Origin: Simmondsia chinensis
Taxonomy: Eukaryota > Streptophyta > Magnoliopsida > Caryophyllales > Simmondsiaceae
Direction of reading: 5' to 3'
Assembly (NCBI GenBank): GCA_018398585.1
Contig: JAGTTD010000013.1
Span: 12,313,237 to 12,377,236 of the forward strand
DNA: 64,000 nt
Shown here: positions 21,518 through 32,520 of the stretch, one piece after another
How positions within the stretch are numbered: the first letter of the stretch is position 1
Layout of the letters: the number at the start of each line of letters is the position of its first letter
Position numbers and translations under genes: made by a program
The notes under the pieces: generated by a model
Seen by the model: only the letters and a program-made list of their open reading frames with translations
Told to the model about the DNA's origin: nothing
The model's database searches: none

Positions 21518-21748
21518 TCAGTATGTAGTGAATCGATGACTCAGTGTTTTTGATGATGGTCGAGGTGGTGCGGTCTTGGAGCACGATCGACGGTGATGTA
21601 GCAAGTCGGACACTTCCATTGCCAAGCCTATCGTCTTTTCCATCAATCGCTCTTCCCTCTCCTCAAGCCACTTGAACCTCTCATCCACCATGAATCTAAG
21701 ATGCATCACCCGCCTTCTTGGTGGCATGACTTGGGAACATGCCTTCAT
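21518..21748 (-). CDS. short gag-like ORF of the small LTR element
   Basis: This 76-codon frame lies directly after the primer site. MPPRRR followed by a coiled, charged stretch (ERFKWLEEREERLMEK) resembles the N-terminus of Ty3/gypsy gag. There is no zinc knuckle or protease. It is too short to be functional on its own. Confidence 0.4.
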   Translation of the reverse strand: MKACSQVMPPRRRVMHLRFMVDERFKWLEEREERLMEKTIGLAMEVSDLLHHRRSCSKTAPPRPSSKTLSHRFTTY

Positions 21749-21760
21749 TTTGATACCAAC

Positions 21761-22337
21761 TGATGCAAATCAATTGGCTCTTATCTCCAATTGATGCAAA
21801 TCAGTTTAAAAAATCTGACTAGCAGCCTCGAACCTCAATGTTGAATGGTGGGAAAGATAGGGTCCCTCTAACCTGTTGATTGTACCCAACAATACCGGAT
21901 TAAGAGGGATTGGCAAATACTTGTTGATTCTTTGAATATCCGAGCAATAATCTAAAGAAAAGTTATGTAATTTAATTGAACTCTTTCAAAATAAAATTAC
22001 AAAGATCAACTCAAAATATAAAACTCATAATAATTCAATAATCAAAAGCTTCATGAAATAACAACTAATAGTCTATTTATAGGTACTTCCCTACTACTAT
22101 TTCTAACTGAGCATAATATGATCTTACTATAACTCAAAAACTCTAAATCTAATTACATAATTTAGTAAAGAAAACCTAAATAAAACCCTAGTTAAATTAA
22201 ACTAAATATGTAATACTAATTAAATTATAAAATCCTAATGGAATCCTTTAATTTGTGTATCTAGGTCCTTAATGCCCACGGGTCGAATTTCTCCCTTTCT
22301 TGTCTCGATCGGGTTATTATCGTTCCTATTTGCATCA
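21761..22337 (-). repeat. 5' LTR of the small element
   Basis: The LTR is 577 bp. It carries a second TGATGCAAATCA copy about 34 bp inside its start, so the exact border could be shifted. Confidence 0.75.
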
Positions 22338-22654
22338 AAATGGTGGAACTAATTAAAAAATAAAAGGAGGTTATGGAACTCACTGGTCATTGGCCCACGC
22401 AACTAAGGATTGCATTGGGATGAAACAAGTAGGCGACTATGGTGGTCAAGGTCGACAAGTAGAGGGGACACCAAGGCTCATGGATTTCAGCCTTGGACAA
22501 GGTGATCATGGGGCGTCTATTAAGGGGAAGGGGATGCACCCTAAGAGATGCGAAAGAAACAACACTTAAGGAGTCAGATGTCTTAATATGCGAGGGTTTG
22601 TGTGTTGCATTAGCTACCAAGCGAGTATAAGGGTCACTTGTTTGGTTAGAGGGG
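22338..22654. other. unassigned sequence between LTR elements
   Basis: A 90-codon minus frame (22659-22387) has no recognised domain. No repeat or RNA feature was seen. Confidence 0.4.
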
Positions 22655-22659
22655 ATCAT

Positions 22660-22991
22660 TGTTATGACTGTTAGTAGCTTAATTCATTAGTTAGTGTTTT
22701 GGCGGAAGCTGTGGTTATGTTAGTTAAGGCAAGTCAAGTTGTTTTGTGCTTTAGTCCATATTGGCGACTGATTGATAGTATGTTGGTGGCGGTCTTGTCC
22801 TAGTTCATTGTTCTTAGCATTGATTATAAGTAGGGTGGTTCTTATTGTAATTGATCATTGATGAATGAATATACTTCTATTTCTCTTCTTAACCCTAATT
22901 TCTCTCTATTTCTCATCCCCTTTCACTTCTCTTCTCATCTAAACTCTATTCTATCTTAGGTTATGAATCAAGATTGTTCTTGATTCATAAC
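22660..22991 (+). repeat. 5' LTR of L4
   Basis: The LTR is 332 bp and ends CTTGATTCATAACA. It pairs with 25272-25611. Confidence 0.9.
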
Positions 22992-23417
22992 AATTGGTAT
23001 TTGAGCTTTATTTTTTGATTGACATCTAATTTTGTGATCTAATTGCATTAGATCATTGATACTGTGTTAAGTGTGCAAGAAGTTGATCAATTGTGCTGCA
23101 TTGTTATTGCTTGAGCTGTGTTGCTGCGTTATCATTGAGTCTAGTTGTTGATTGATTTAAATTGAGCTAAATTGTTTAGATCTTGCAGCTTGATCAGTTT
23201 TAGTTGGATTGAGATAGCTTGTGTACGAGAGGATTTCGAATTGAACTATAGCTGGATTGTATTTGTCCAGGTTGCTTAAGTTTGTGCATGTACAAAAGTT
23301 TTAGCTGCTGATTGGGACTTGATGCAGGGTCGATAATGTAATCTGAAGGAAAAAGATCCTTTTCGAGCTTATGTTTCAATGCTACAACATAAGAAGCATG
23401 GAACGCAGTAGAAATAT

Positions 23418-24101
23418 GTGCTAGCAGAGAATTTTACTTCATTACTACAGCCTTTCCTACCAGCCAATGTGATTGCTTCAGAACTACAAGTGATGAACAT
23501 AGAAGTTTTTAACATGGTAAGAAATCTAGTACAACTGAGGTCCCTTGATCCGGGAAAGGAGGAGCTTAATGTTGCCTTAGGAGTTGATCAAGTACATGAT
23601 CAATATAATAGGCAAGGCTGTAATGATAACGTATCAATGCAAATGGAAGAGCTTCTGAATGTTGTGGCTAAATACTTGCAAGTGCACATTGAAGTTTTAA
23701 GCCTTAGATGGTTGAAATTGCAGTTGATTTTACAGCCTAAATTGGAGATGAAGTCGGTAATTAATCTTAGTCGTAAGAAGTGCTTTGCAAGCAGGATATT
23801 AAGAGCTTTGAAGCCAATCTTGGTCTATGATGGGAGACCTCCTGATTTTCTACATCTCAAGACAAACAAGATGGTTCTTGAAAAGCTTTGTATGTTCAAG
23901 AATAAGAAGTTGAAGCAGCCCAAAGTGGTGTTAATGTCGATTGATAGGCTTGGAGCTTGTTCATGGATCAAAAGAACAATGAAATTAGCAAGGAAGAGAT
24001 TGAACTCAACAAAATCAGTGAGGAATAAGGCTGTTACTGCAGTAGAGCAAGCAAACTCAGCCAATAGGCTTCAATCAAAGAGAATTGGAGCTAACTGTTA
24101 G
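23418..24101 (+). CDS. L4 ORF1, basic unknown protein
   Basis: This 227-codon frame lies in the gag position. The first part is leucine-rich (NVVAKYLQVHIEVLSLRWLK) and the second half strongly basic (KNKKLKQPKVV, then RTMKLARKRLNSTKSVRNK). There is no zinc knuckle, no protease and no RT motif. The basic half could bind nucleic acid, but this is a guess. An acidic-free, shorter counterpart of L1-L3 ORF1 is possible; I cannot align them convincingly. Confidence 0.5.
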   Translation: MLAENFTSLLQPFLPANVIASELQVMNIEVFNMVRNLVQLRSLDPGKEELNVALGVDQVHDQYNRQGCNDNVSMQMEELLNVVAKYLQVHIEVLSLRWLKLQLILQPKLEMKSVINLSRKKCFASRILRALKPILVYDGRPPDFLHLKTNKMVLEKLCMFKNKKLKQPKVVLMSIDRLGACSWIKRTMKLARKRLNSTKSVRNKAVTAVEQANSANRLQSKRIGANC

Positions 24102-24492
24102 TTTCAACAAAGATAATCAAGAACTTAAATTTGGCTTGAATTGTCAATTCCAGCTGAGTTTGTGTCTTTGAAAGCTGTATCAGCAAGGCAACTTGGATAG
24201 GTGCTAGATGCATGTGTGAGCTAAGTTGAGAGTATAGGACATCTTCCAAGGGTCCAAGCTAATGTTAGGCCTCCAAAATTCTCTTGGTTTAAGATCCAGC
24301 AGCTCTTGAATGATTTGGATACAGCAGTTCACTCTTCTTGCAAGCCACAAACACCTTGAAAAAGATTTTCGAAGGAACGCTACTAGTGGACAGATTGATA
24401 ATAACCAATAGGTTGATTTTGATCAGCAGCTAAGGATGAGTTTAAGAGCATTCTAAGCTGATAGTATTAATCAGCAGCTCCGTAAAGAAAGT

Positions 24493-24963
24493 ATGCACGT
24501 ATCAGCCATGGATGTTACGAAATTTAGACCTGCTGTGTTGCTCAAGTTGAATCAGGGACAAATGCTTTTCGAAGGGAAACTTGTGCTGGATGTTAAGGTA
24601 ATCTGGAAGGCAGAAAAGATGTTTCAAATACTTGAAGTCCCTCCTCATTGGAATCAGCCTAGCTTGATTAAATCAACTAAATGCAAGAAGAAAAGGGGAG
24701 TGCATTTTGGTACTACAGGTCTTATAAGGAATTTGAAATTATTTTGCTGCAGATTGAGTGAAGGATATTGGATGACTTTGAGAATTCAACACATGAGTGA
24801 ACTTCGCTGGAGCATTACTATGGCCCTTGAGAACCTGTCTTGGTGTGCTGGATTTCACATATTTCAGGCCAAAGATCCAATTTTTCAAGAATATCCTTGG
24901 GGTTTATGCACTGGAAGGCGAAGTGGATGTGAAGCTGGCATCTTGTTTGCCTTTAAAACTTAG
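24493..24963 (+). CDS. L4 ORF2, unknown
   Basis: This 156-codon frame contains LKLNQGQMLFEGKLVLDVKV, IRNLKLFCCRLSEGYWM and SMALENLSWCAGFH-like segments (exact: ITMALENLSWCAGFHIFQAK). I recognise no family. The phrase order (Trp/Cys-rich segments late in the element) is reminiscent of ORF2 in L1-L3 but not clearly homologous. A frame change near 24960 leads to the frame at 24991-25230. Confidence 0.45.
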   Translation: MHVSAMDVTKFRPAVLLKLNQGQMLFEGKLVLDVKVIWKAEKMFQILEVPPHWNQPSLIKSTKCKKKRGVHFGTTGLIRNLKLFCCRLSEGYWMTLRIQHMSELRWSITMALENLSWCAGFHIFQAKDPIFQEYPWGLCTGRRSGCEAGILFAFKT

Positions 24964-25271
24964 AAGCAATGCCAAAGAACGATACAAGAATTGACATTGG
25001 AGATTTGGGAAGGACATGGTAAGGGAAGAAGCAAGGTTGCTGCAGAGGAAAGAACTCAAGGTTGGGCAACAAAATGTGGGGTCTGTTATGTCATTACAGG
25101 AGCAGTGGAGAAATATTTGAAGTGGAGAATGAAGATTGGTACTCCCATGCCTTCTGGAGTTAAATCCTTGGTTCCTGGAGTTGAATGGGAATTCATGCTT
25201 GATGCAAGATGCAAGATCCACTTTCCTTAGTTTCATTCTTGCGGCCAAGAATTATTTCAAGGGGAGGGAAT

Positions 25272-25611
25272 TGTTATGATCGTTAGTAGCTTAATTCATT
25301 GGTTAGTGCTTTCGCTGGAGCGGCAGTTATGTTAGTTGAGGCAAGTGAAGTTGTTTTATGCTTTTGTCCATATTGGCAGCTGATTGGTAGTAAGTCGGTG
25401 GAGCTCTTATCCTAGTTCATTGTATCTAGTTCTTAGCATTGGTTATAGGTAGGGAGGTTCTTATTACAATTGATCATTGATGAATGAATATACTTCTATT
25501 TCTCTTCTCAACCCTCATTTCTCTTTATTTCTCATCTCCTTTCGCTTCTGTTCTTATCTAAACTCTATTCTATCTTAGGTTATGAATCAAGATTGTTCTT
25601 GATTCATAACA
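25272..25611 (+). repeat. 3' LTR of L4
   Basis: The LTR is 340 bp, TGTTATGATCG to CATAACA, preceded by a polypurine tract. Confidence 0.9.
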
Positions 25612-25616
25612 ATCAT

Positions 25617-26769
25617 GTAGTGTGGGTAACCTGGGGGGAGGGGCATTACTAAAGAAAAGTTATTTATAGGCATTTATTGGCTCAAAAGCATCAAAAATTT
25701 TAAGTCTATTGCATATTTGCCTGTGCTTTTAAAATAGTCGGGAATAGTGCCAGTAAAGCATTTAACTTAAAAAAAAACCCAAAACATCAACCCAAATCTC
25801 GAGCCCCTTTTCCTTCTCCCATTCCCTTGCTGCGTCATTCGTCTCTCTCTCTCCCCCTTAATTTGATTTCTTATTCTCGCTCTCGATCTCTCTCTTGCTC
25901 TCGATCTCTCACTCTTTCTTTCAATCTCTCTCTTGTGCTTGGTCTCTCGCTCCCACGAGTGTTAATAGTACTCAGGCTTCTGTATTTTATAGGATTTTGG
26001 GTTTAGGGACGGCCAATCTAGTCACGAGTAGCACTTGGAATTGTCCCCTTTTTTTGTAGTGGGGAAGGGATTCCAAGTGGAAGTCATGACCAAGCCACAA
26101 GGGATACATTTGGCATGGAAAGGCCTAACATAAGTGTAGTAGATGTGGTAACAACATGATTTGGTTGGATGCTTAGCAGACTGCGGTATTGGACCTTGCC
26201 ATGGGTAATAATTGTTGGTAGGAAGAGTCATGGTTGGGCTCTTGGAGACTGCAAACCTATGGACAAGAGAAGTAGCCAACGAATATAGGGAAAACATAGA
26301 TGTAGATAGAGCCACTGTGTAAGGCACGAGGTTTTGTTGAGTAACTCACAAGATTTGACTAGGAATTAATCTGTTTTTTTTTTTTTTCTTTTTCGTAAGT
26401 CGCTAAGGGAATTAATCCCTAATACATGCCACGTGAAGATTGATGCGGATATAGACTTACTAAGTTTAGATAAGCATACCTTCAATAGTGTTGAGCTTAG
26501 CATAGAAACATGCACTTGACCAATAATGGGCTAAGTTGTGGCTCGCAATAGGCATGTGGTATGGGTAGCATTCTTTTCCAAGTTGTGATGGTTAACATAG
26601 TCAAGTGGCTTTTAAAAGGACTTGAAACGGAGATTGGTTTTCCAAAATAGAAGAGGTGAGTCATGTTTAAGATGAATTCGACAATGTGCTTATTGATCAT
26701 GTTTGAGTTATGTTTGAGGTTGGGTTTATTAGGATGAGTTGAGCTCAAGCACTAGCTAAACGCTTGACA
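25617..26769. other. unassigned region with C/T-rich low-complexity tract
   Basis: 25835-25960 is a TCTCTC-rich tract with repeated CTCGATCTCTC units. The rest, including a 101-codon minus frame (26327-26022), shows no motif I recognise. Confidence 0.5.
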
Positions 26770-27449
26770 TGATATTTCCCGCGAGACAAACAAACCATTA
26801 GAAGGACCCTTGGAGTAACCACAAGGGACCCATCCGACGCTTAAGTTAGTACCAATCTCACAAAATAATAATAAAGGTTGGTAATAAATAAGCATAATAA
26901 GGAAGAATTTACAAATTAACAGGATTAGGTAGGAATATCAAGATATTTGATAGTGGCCCTTAAAAGGAACATGATGAAAGGGGCTAATATAAGTTTGGCC
27001 TAGAGTTCTCTAAAGGCTTTAATAAACTAGCGAGATGAGGGATTGGCTAGTTAAACCCGTTATGGGCCAGTAGGAGAGTAGATTAGCCCGAGCCTTATTT
27101 AATGATAAGAAAAGCAAGCATAAAATACTTAGCTTGAGACGAGCAGGAAACTTGATCGATCATTGCTCCGGGAAGGAAGAGAGAGGCGTGGGGGAGAGAG
27201 GGATCCTTAGGGAAAGAGATTCATAGGGATAAAAATATGATGGGAGAGCTCTTTTTGTAAATAAGAGAACCCGCGTTCTCCCCATGATCCTCCCCCTCTT
27301 TTGTTCATAGCTTAATGATCCTTCCATAGGCAAAAAGAAAAGTAGAATGAATTGGCAAGGAGGGGCATATGTCTTTGTTGGGATGACAAGTACTTCTACT
27401 TATGCTTAGGGAGTGGCAAGTGTCCCTGTTAATACTTGGAGAGCAAGCA

Positions 27450-27615
27450 TAAGGCTTCTAGCAAGTACATGGATTTTAGCATGTACATTGCTTCTGATAA
27501 ATATAAGGCTTCTAGTAAGTAAAAGGCTTTTGGCAAGTACATCGCTTCTGGTAAGTGTTGCTAGTACAGGGCTTGTGGTAAACACAGGGTTTCCGGTAAA
27601 TACAATGCTTCTGGC
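27450..27615 (+). repeat. short tandem repeat array, left arm
   Basis: About nine degenerate ~18-bp units of the GGCTTCTGGTAAGTACA type. The resulting 68-codon frame is a repeat artefact, not a gene. Confidence 0.8.
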
Positions 27616-28239
27616 TTAGGACAAGTATAGATTTTGATCAGTAAGAAGGGGTGAATTAACCACCATAAAGAAGCTCCTAAGAAGATCTATATGTAGCAGG
27701 GTTTTTATACTTTAATAAAACATTCTGTTAAAAGCCCTCATACGATAAGCACCCTATTGGGATTCGTAGTAAATTATACGCCTTGATAAGTTTCATATGC
27801 CTTATCACACACCCAGTTAGGCTCTTCCTTGTTGGCCTACGAGTTTGGAATTCGAGTAACCAACAACTACCGAACGTCAGAACAGAGCTTTAATGCCTAT
27901 ATTACTTAGATAAATGTTGTACATTAGTAAGCTGTATTACAAGCTGGCTTATGACTATACTCCTTGACAAAACTTGGAATGACCGATGTTTACAAAAGGA
28001 GTATGGGGGCCATTATGCCATAGATATGGATCATCAGCTTGCTTCTGTAGAAGTTAGAATAAGTATATACCAAACCTAAATCTGGGACATGTGTTAAAAG
28101 AGGGGCATTAATGACCTTATAATAGATAGGTTGAAGGATAAAAAAACTTGCTATGATATCGATCTCCTCGAGGGCTTTATTTTGGTGAGTAATTCTCCCT
28201 ACAACCCCTTATAAATCAAAAGTGTTACTTGTTTTAAGC

Positions 28240-28565
28240 TAGATACCCTGTACTTACCAGAAGCCCTGTACCGACTACACTTACTAGAAGTCATATACTT
28301 TTAAGAAGTTTTGCATTTACTAGAAGCCTTGTACCAGCTACACTTACTAGAAGCTTTGTACTTGCTAGAAGCCCTGTACTTACCAAAAACCTTGTATTTA
28401 CGAGAAGCTTTGTACTTACTAGAAGCCCTGTATTGACTATACTTACCAGAAACAATGTATTTTCTAGAAGCCCTGTACTTACCAGAAACCTTATACCTAC
28501 AAGAAGCCTTGTATTTACCCAAAGCCTTGTACTTGCCAGAAGCCGTTTTATTGCTAGAATCCTCG
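28240..28565 (-). repeat. short tandem repeat array, right arm
   Basis: About seventeen degenerate ~18-bp units, inverted relative to the left arm. They give YKASSKYKAS-like peptide repeats in the 92- and 137-codon minus frames, which I take as artefacts. Confidence 0.8.
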
Positions 28566-29200
28566 TGCTTCCTTTCCAAGTATTAGTAGGGACACTTGTC
28601 ATCCCCCTAGCATAAGTATAAATACTTGTCCCCCAAAGAAGATAACACGTGCCCCTTCTTGCCAATTCATCCTTTTTGCCTATAAAAAAGATCTTTAAGC
28701 CCATGAATGGGGCAGGGAGAAGGGGGAGAAATGATCTCTCCCATCATATATTTCTCCCTACGAAACGCTCTCTATGGAGCCCTCTCTCCCCCATGGCTGT
28801 CTTCTCTTTTTTGGAGAAATGATCAATCAAGTTCCCTGCTCATCTTATGCTAACAATTTTATGCTTATTTTTCTTGTAATTAAGTAGGGCTGTACTAATC
28901 CTATTGGCCCACACGGGGTTTAACTTGCCAAGTCTGCATCTCGCTAGCTTATTAAAGTCTTGATAGTGTTCTAAGCCAATCTTATATTAGTCCTTTTAAC
29001 ATATTCTCTTGAGGGGCCTCTATCAAGTATCTTGATATATCTACCTGATCTTGCTAGTTTCTTGATTCTTCATTATCATGCTTATTTATTACCCGTCTTT
29101 ATTATTTTTTGTGAGATTGGTACTAACTTGAACATCATAAGGGTCCCCTGTGGGACTTCACGGGCCCCTCCAACCACTGTTTGTCTTGCAGGGAATATCA

Positions 29201-29673
29201 ACTCAGATGTGTAGTAGAGTCTGAATTTAGCTTATCCTAACAAATTCCACATCAAAAATAATTCAAATATGGCTAATAAATATTGCAAAATTTATCTTAA
29301 AGAAGTCAATTGAAGATAAAACTGGTAGTGAATAGTACACCCATCCAGAGTTCCCATGCAACATGCCTGCTAGCAAGAAACAACACGGTGCAAATAATTT
29401 CCACTATAAGACAATGTTTGCACTTCTGTAACATTATTGTGTCGTTGGATATGAGAATATGACATGCAATAATGAATCCCATTATCGCAATTATTATACT
29501 TATGGCTATTTTAAAAATTGAAAAATCTGAATTTTATTTTCGGTGAGCTTTTCCACGAGTGTTTTAAAATATTTCGAACATGAAGATGCTCGGATTTGAC
29601 ATGTAGTGGATAAATGCCTTTGTGAAAAACATTAAAAGTAAACATAGGTCATGGGTAGTGGAGACTACTAAAC
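29201..29673. other. intergenic DNA left of the copia nest
   Basis: No coding or structural feature was recognised. It ends with the target site ATTAC of the copia insertion. Confidence 0.5.
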
Positions 29674-29678
29674 ATTAC

Positions 29679-29867
29679 TACGAGAAAACAATAACAGAAA
29701 TGCTATTATATATTAAATGAATAAAATGGTACATGAGAGAGCTCTATTTATAGCATACAAAGTAAGACAAAGACAAGAGAACCCATAGGCTCTTAAATTG
29801 ATAATAGGGGTAGAATAGAAAATACATAGAAACCCTAGAGGACTTGCCTAATAGTGTTCCTCTAATA
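29679..29867 (-). repeat. 3' LTR of C0
   Basis: The LTR is 189 bp and matches 53365-53503 on both sides of an internal ~50-bp difference. It is followed on its right by the complement of a purine tract. Confidence 0.8.
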
Positions 29868-30440
29868 GGTCCTCTCAGTTTGAGCGGGGAGCATGAACGT
29901 GAAGATTGCTTTTGTGATAGAGGAAAGGTTCCGGTGCAAGCCTTTTGGTAAAGATGTCAGCAATTTGCTTTGTCATTGGAGTGTAGTGCACTTGAAGATC
30001 CCCATTGAGAACCTTTTCTCGAACGTAGTGGAAATCAATGTTGACATGTTTGTACGGTCATTTGAGATGGAGTAGGAAGCAGTCACATTGTCACAATATA
30101 TAATGATAGGTCTAGTGTGGTGGTGCCCGATGTCGCGCATGATGTAACGAATCCAGTCACTTTTAGCAACAGCTTGTCCAACAGCCCGGGGTACTCAGAC
30201 TCAGTAGAGGATTTGGTGACACTGGCCTATTTTTTGGCACTCAATGAGATGAGATTTGGACCACGGAAGAGGGTGTAACTAGTGGTGGAGCGGCGAGTGT
30301 TTGGACATCCTCCCTAATGCATCCGCATAAACAATGACTGAGGTACATGAGCCACATAGGATGGGCAGACCATGGTTTGAGGTGCTTTTGAGATACCTGA
30401 GGATCCTTTTTACAGCCTACCAATGACTAGACCTAGGAGC
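29868..30440 (-). pseudogene. RNase H region of C0 (copia pol C-terminus)
   Basis: The minus strand reads SSTESEYRALGQAVAKSDW, then IIIYCDNVTASY, and a frame ending in TMSTLIST-type sequence before the LTR. These are the Ser-Glu and Asp-Asn motifs of copia RNase H. Stops and indels occur. Confidence 0.75.
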
Positions 30441-31260
30441 ATGCATGAACTAAGAGACAAGATTAATAGCATAGCATATATCAGGTTGTGTCATGTTGAG
30501 ATATTGGATGGCACCTACAACACCACGGTATTTCGTGGGGTTGGTGAGAAGCTCCCCTTCGGTTAGGGAAAGATGGGAGCGGGCGGGTCGGGAATTTTTG
30601 ATTGGTTTGGCCTCATGCATATTGTGTTTAGTGAGTAAATTAACATTGTATTTATGTTGGGAGAGAAAAAGTCCATGTGGGGTTCGTTTGGCCTCTATTC
30701 CTATGAAGTAGTGAAGGGGACTGAGGTCCTTCATTACAAATTTTTGTGAGAGATGGTGTATAAGGCTGTCTATGGAGTGGGGGTTGGAGCTTGTGATGAT
30801 TATGTCGTCAACATACAGTAAAAGACAGATAATGTCACAAAAATTGTGAAACAGGAAAAGGGATGGGTCAGCACAACAATGTTTAAAACCAAGATTACAA
30901 AGAAAACTAAAACGCTAGAACCAGGCCCGAGGTGCTTGCTTGAGCCCATATAGAGCTTTTCGCAACCGACATACATGGTTCGGGAATTTTGGGTGTATAA
31001 ACTCATAAGGTTGACGCATATAAATCACTTCCTTGAGTGATCCATGTAGGAAAGGAATTTTTGACATCAAGTTGGCGAATTGGCCAATCTCTTGTGATTT
31101 CAAGAGAAAGTATAAAGCGAATGGTGGAAGGTCTTACAACAGGACTAAAAGTTTCCTTGAAGTCAATACCCTCACATTGGTGAAAGCCTTGAGCCACAAG
31201 GTGAGCATTAAAACAATCAACTGAACCATCCGCCGTATATTTTACCTTGTATTTCCAAGT
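30441..31260 (-). pseudogene. reverse transcriptase of C0 (copia type)
   Basis: Reading right to left: [20 protein letters not shown] (about 31190), [18 protein letters not shown] (about 30920), the catalytic LYVDDIIITS (about 30815-30790) and LSPLHYFIGIEA then RGVVGAIQYL (30734-30450). All core motifs, including YVDD, are intact, but at least two frame changes (near 31060 and 30910) and stops split the protein. Confidence 0.85.
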
Positions 31261-32520
31261 GCTACCTACAAGGTTTATGTGTTGGTCAAAAGGTACAAGG
31301 TCCCATGTACTATTTTGGAGAAGGGCATTAACCTCATTAGCTATTGCCTCTTGCCATTGAGAATTCTTTATAGCTTGAGAATAACATGTGGGTTCCTGTA
31401 TTACAGTAATGGAGGAAAGTGAGAGTAGATATCTGGTCTTTTGAATTCCATCTTTTAAACATGTTTGTATGGGATGTATGTTATGGACAGAGCATGGGGA
31501 TCTGTTGGGTCTACCACAGCAGACGAGTTCGTAACAGGTAGGGGAGGTAGAGATTAGAGTTGCTATGGGACATTAGTCTCCTGATTTTTAGATCTAGGTG
31601 GAGAAGGAGGATCAGGAATGGGTGAGGCTTGAAGGACTATCGGTGGGAATAGGTTAGCCAAGACTGACATGAAGTCCCCAGCCGTGGCTAGGCCGTAGTA
31701 CGGTGGTGATGGTGCCACCATGATAGGCAGTTTTGGTGTTGGTGCAACCAATGTGATGTTGGTAGGTGAATGGCCGTAGGTGCGGCGGGGGGGGGGGGGG
31801 GGGGGGGGGGGGGGAGGGGGGGGGGTGCGCGGTAGGTAGCCCTGTGGGTTGTCCTATGCCACCACCAGCGCAGTAGTGGAGAGGGGAGAACAACTGTGGT
31901 GTTGCCAGAGGGTTGCTGTAGTAGACCCGTTGGTGATGCAGGAGGGTGCTGTAGCAGGTCGGGGTTGCTGGTGTGTGGCGGTGCTGGGAAAAGCGGTAGG
32001 GAAATAGGTAAGTCAACCATTGAGATAGGGCTGCCGAGTATATGGGGGAGTCGGTTTAACTATGTCAGGGTAGGGGAACTTGGTTTCATCAAATTTTACA
32101 TCGCGATCTATGTAAAATTTACCAGTTTTTGGTCAAGACAACGATATCCTTTGTATCTAGCAGTATATCCTAAGAAAATACATGGGATAGATCTAGGGGC
32201 GAGCTTGTGTGGGGCACATGGTGTAAGGTTGGGATAGCAAAGACATCCAAAAATATGGAACCTAGAATAGTCAAGGACTTTGTTAAAAAGTTTTTCGTAA
32301 GGAGAGGAATTGTAAATGACCGGGGTTGGAATTCTGTTAATTAAGAAATAGGCGATACAGGCTGCATCATCCTAAAAATTGTAAGGTAGCTGGGATTTGA
32401 GTAGCGAAGCACGCGTTGTTTCAATGATGTGCGGATGCTTTCGTTCCGCCACCACATTTTGTTGTAGGGTATCAGGACACGAAAGACGGAAGTGTATACC
32501 ATGTTGTTTGCGTAAATCAT
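31261..32520 (-). pseudogene. IN-RT linker region of C0
   Basis: This is the region between integrase and RT. It is Pro-rich and carries a long G tract (31787-31825). Readable traces such as CYSQAIKNSQWQEAIANE (about 31370-31330, minus) mark the start of the RT domain. Frames in 31563-32020 are low-complexity artefacts of the G/C runs. Confidence 0.55.
31787..31825 (+). repeat. G28-A-G10 tract
   Basis: A run of 28 G (31787-31814), one A, and 10 more G. It is the longest of four long G homopolymers in the window and a potential quadruplex. Confidence 0.95.

Larger units (their letters stand above)
20422..22337 (-). mobile_element. small LTR retrotransposon (1.9 kb, non-autonomous)
   Basis: Direct repeats at 20422-20976 and 21761-22337 begin TGATGCAAAT and end ATTTGCATCA, a perfect 10-bp terminal inversion. 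Both contain GGGTCCCTCTAAC and TATTGAACTCTTTC-like blocks. The flanks AGATG and AAATG match 4 of 5. On the minus strand the right repeat is followed by GTTGGTATCA, a decayed initiator Met-tRNA primer site. The interior is only 784 bp. Its single useful frame (21748-21518, minus) reads MKACSQVMPPRRR, then WLEEREERLMEK, like the start of a gypsy gag. It is a deletion derivative or a TRIM/SMART-like element. Confidence 0.75.
22660..25611 (+). mobile_element. non-autonomous LTR retrotransposon L4
   Basis: The element is 2952 bp, with TSD ATCAT at 22655-22659 and 25612-25616. Its LTRs are 22660-22991 and 25272-25611 (TGTTATGA...CATAACA). The PBS is TGGTATTTGAGC (22994-23005, two changes) and the PPT is AAGGGGAGGGAAT before the right LTR. 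The interior has three open frames and no PR, RT or IN motif. The LTR layout (a C/T-rich ATTTCTC and CTCATCT tract before the end) resembles L1-L3, so it may belong to a sister family. Confidence 0.88.
26770..29200. repeat. large inverted repeat (arms ~0.85 and ~0.96 kb) with internal short tandem repeats
   Basis: The left arm (26770 to ~27615) and the right arm (~28240-29200, inverted) share a long order of blocks: TGATATT(T)CCC, AAGTTAGTACCAATCTCACA, TAATAAATAAGCAT, GCTAGCGAGATG, GAGCAGG(A/G)AACTTGAT, GAATTGGCAAG. Each arm ends centrally in degenerate ~18-bp units of the GGCTTCTGGTAAGTACAA type. The spacer is about 620 bp. The outer flanks (TGACA and ACTCA) do not match. The TG start fits an LTR, so two LTR copies in opposite orientation are as likely as a foldback-type transposon. 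Confidence 0.75.

Noticed and set aside
27413..28704. ORFs of 60-137 codons in the short-repeat arrays (YKASSKYKAS-like peptides)
   Set aside because: They are translations of degenerate ~18-bp non-coding tandem repeats, open on both strands.
31563..32237. Pro- or Gly-rich ORFs around 31.6-32.2 kb
   Set aside because: They arise from the G28/G10 tract and G/C-rich linker of the copia element; no conserved motif outside the low-complexity run.
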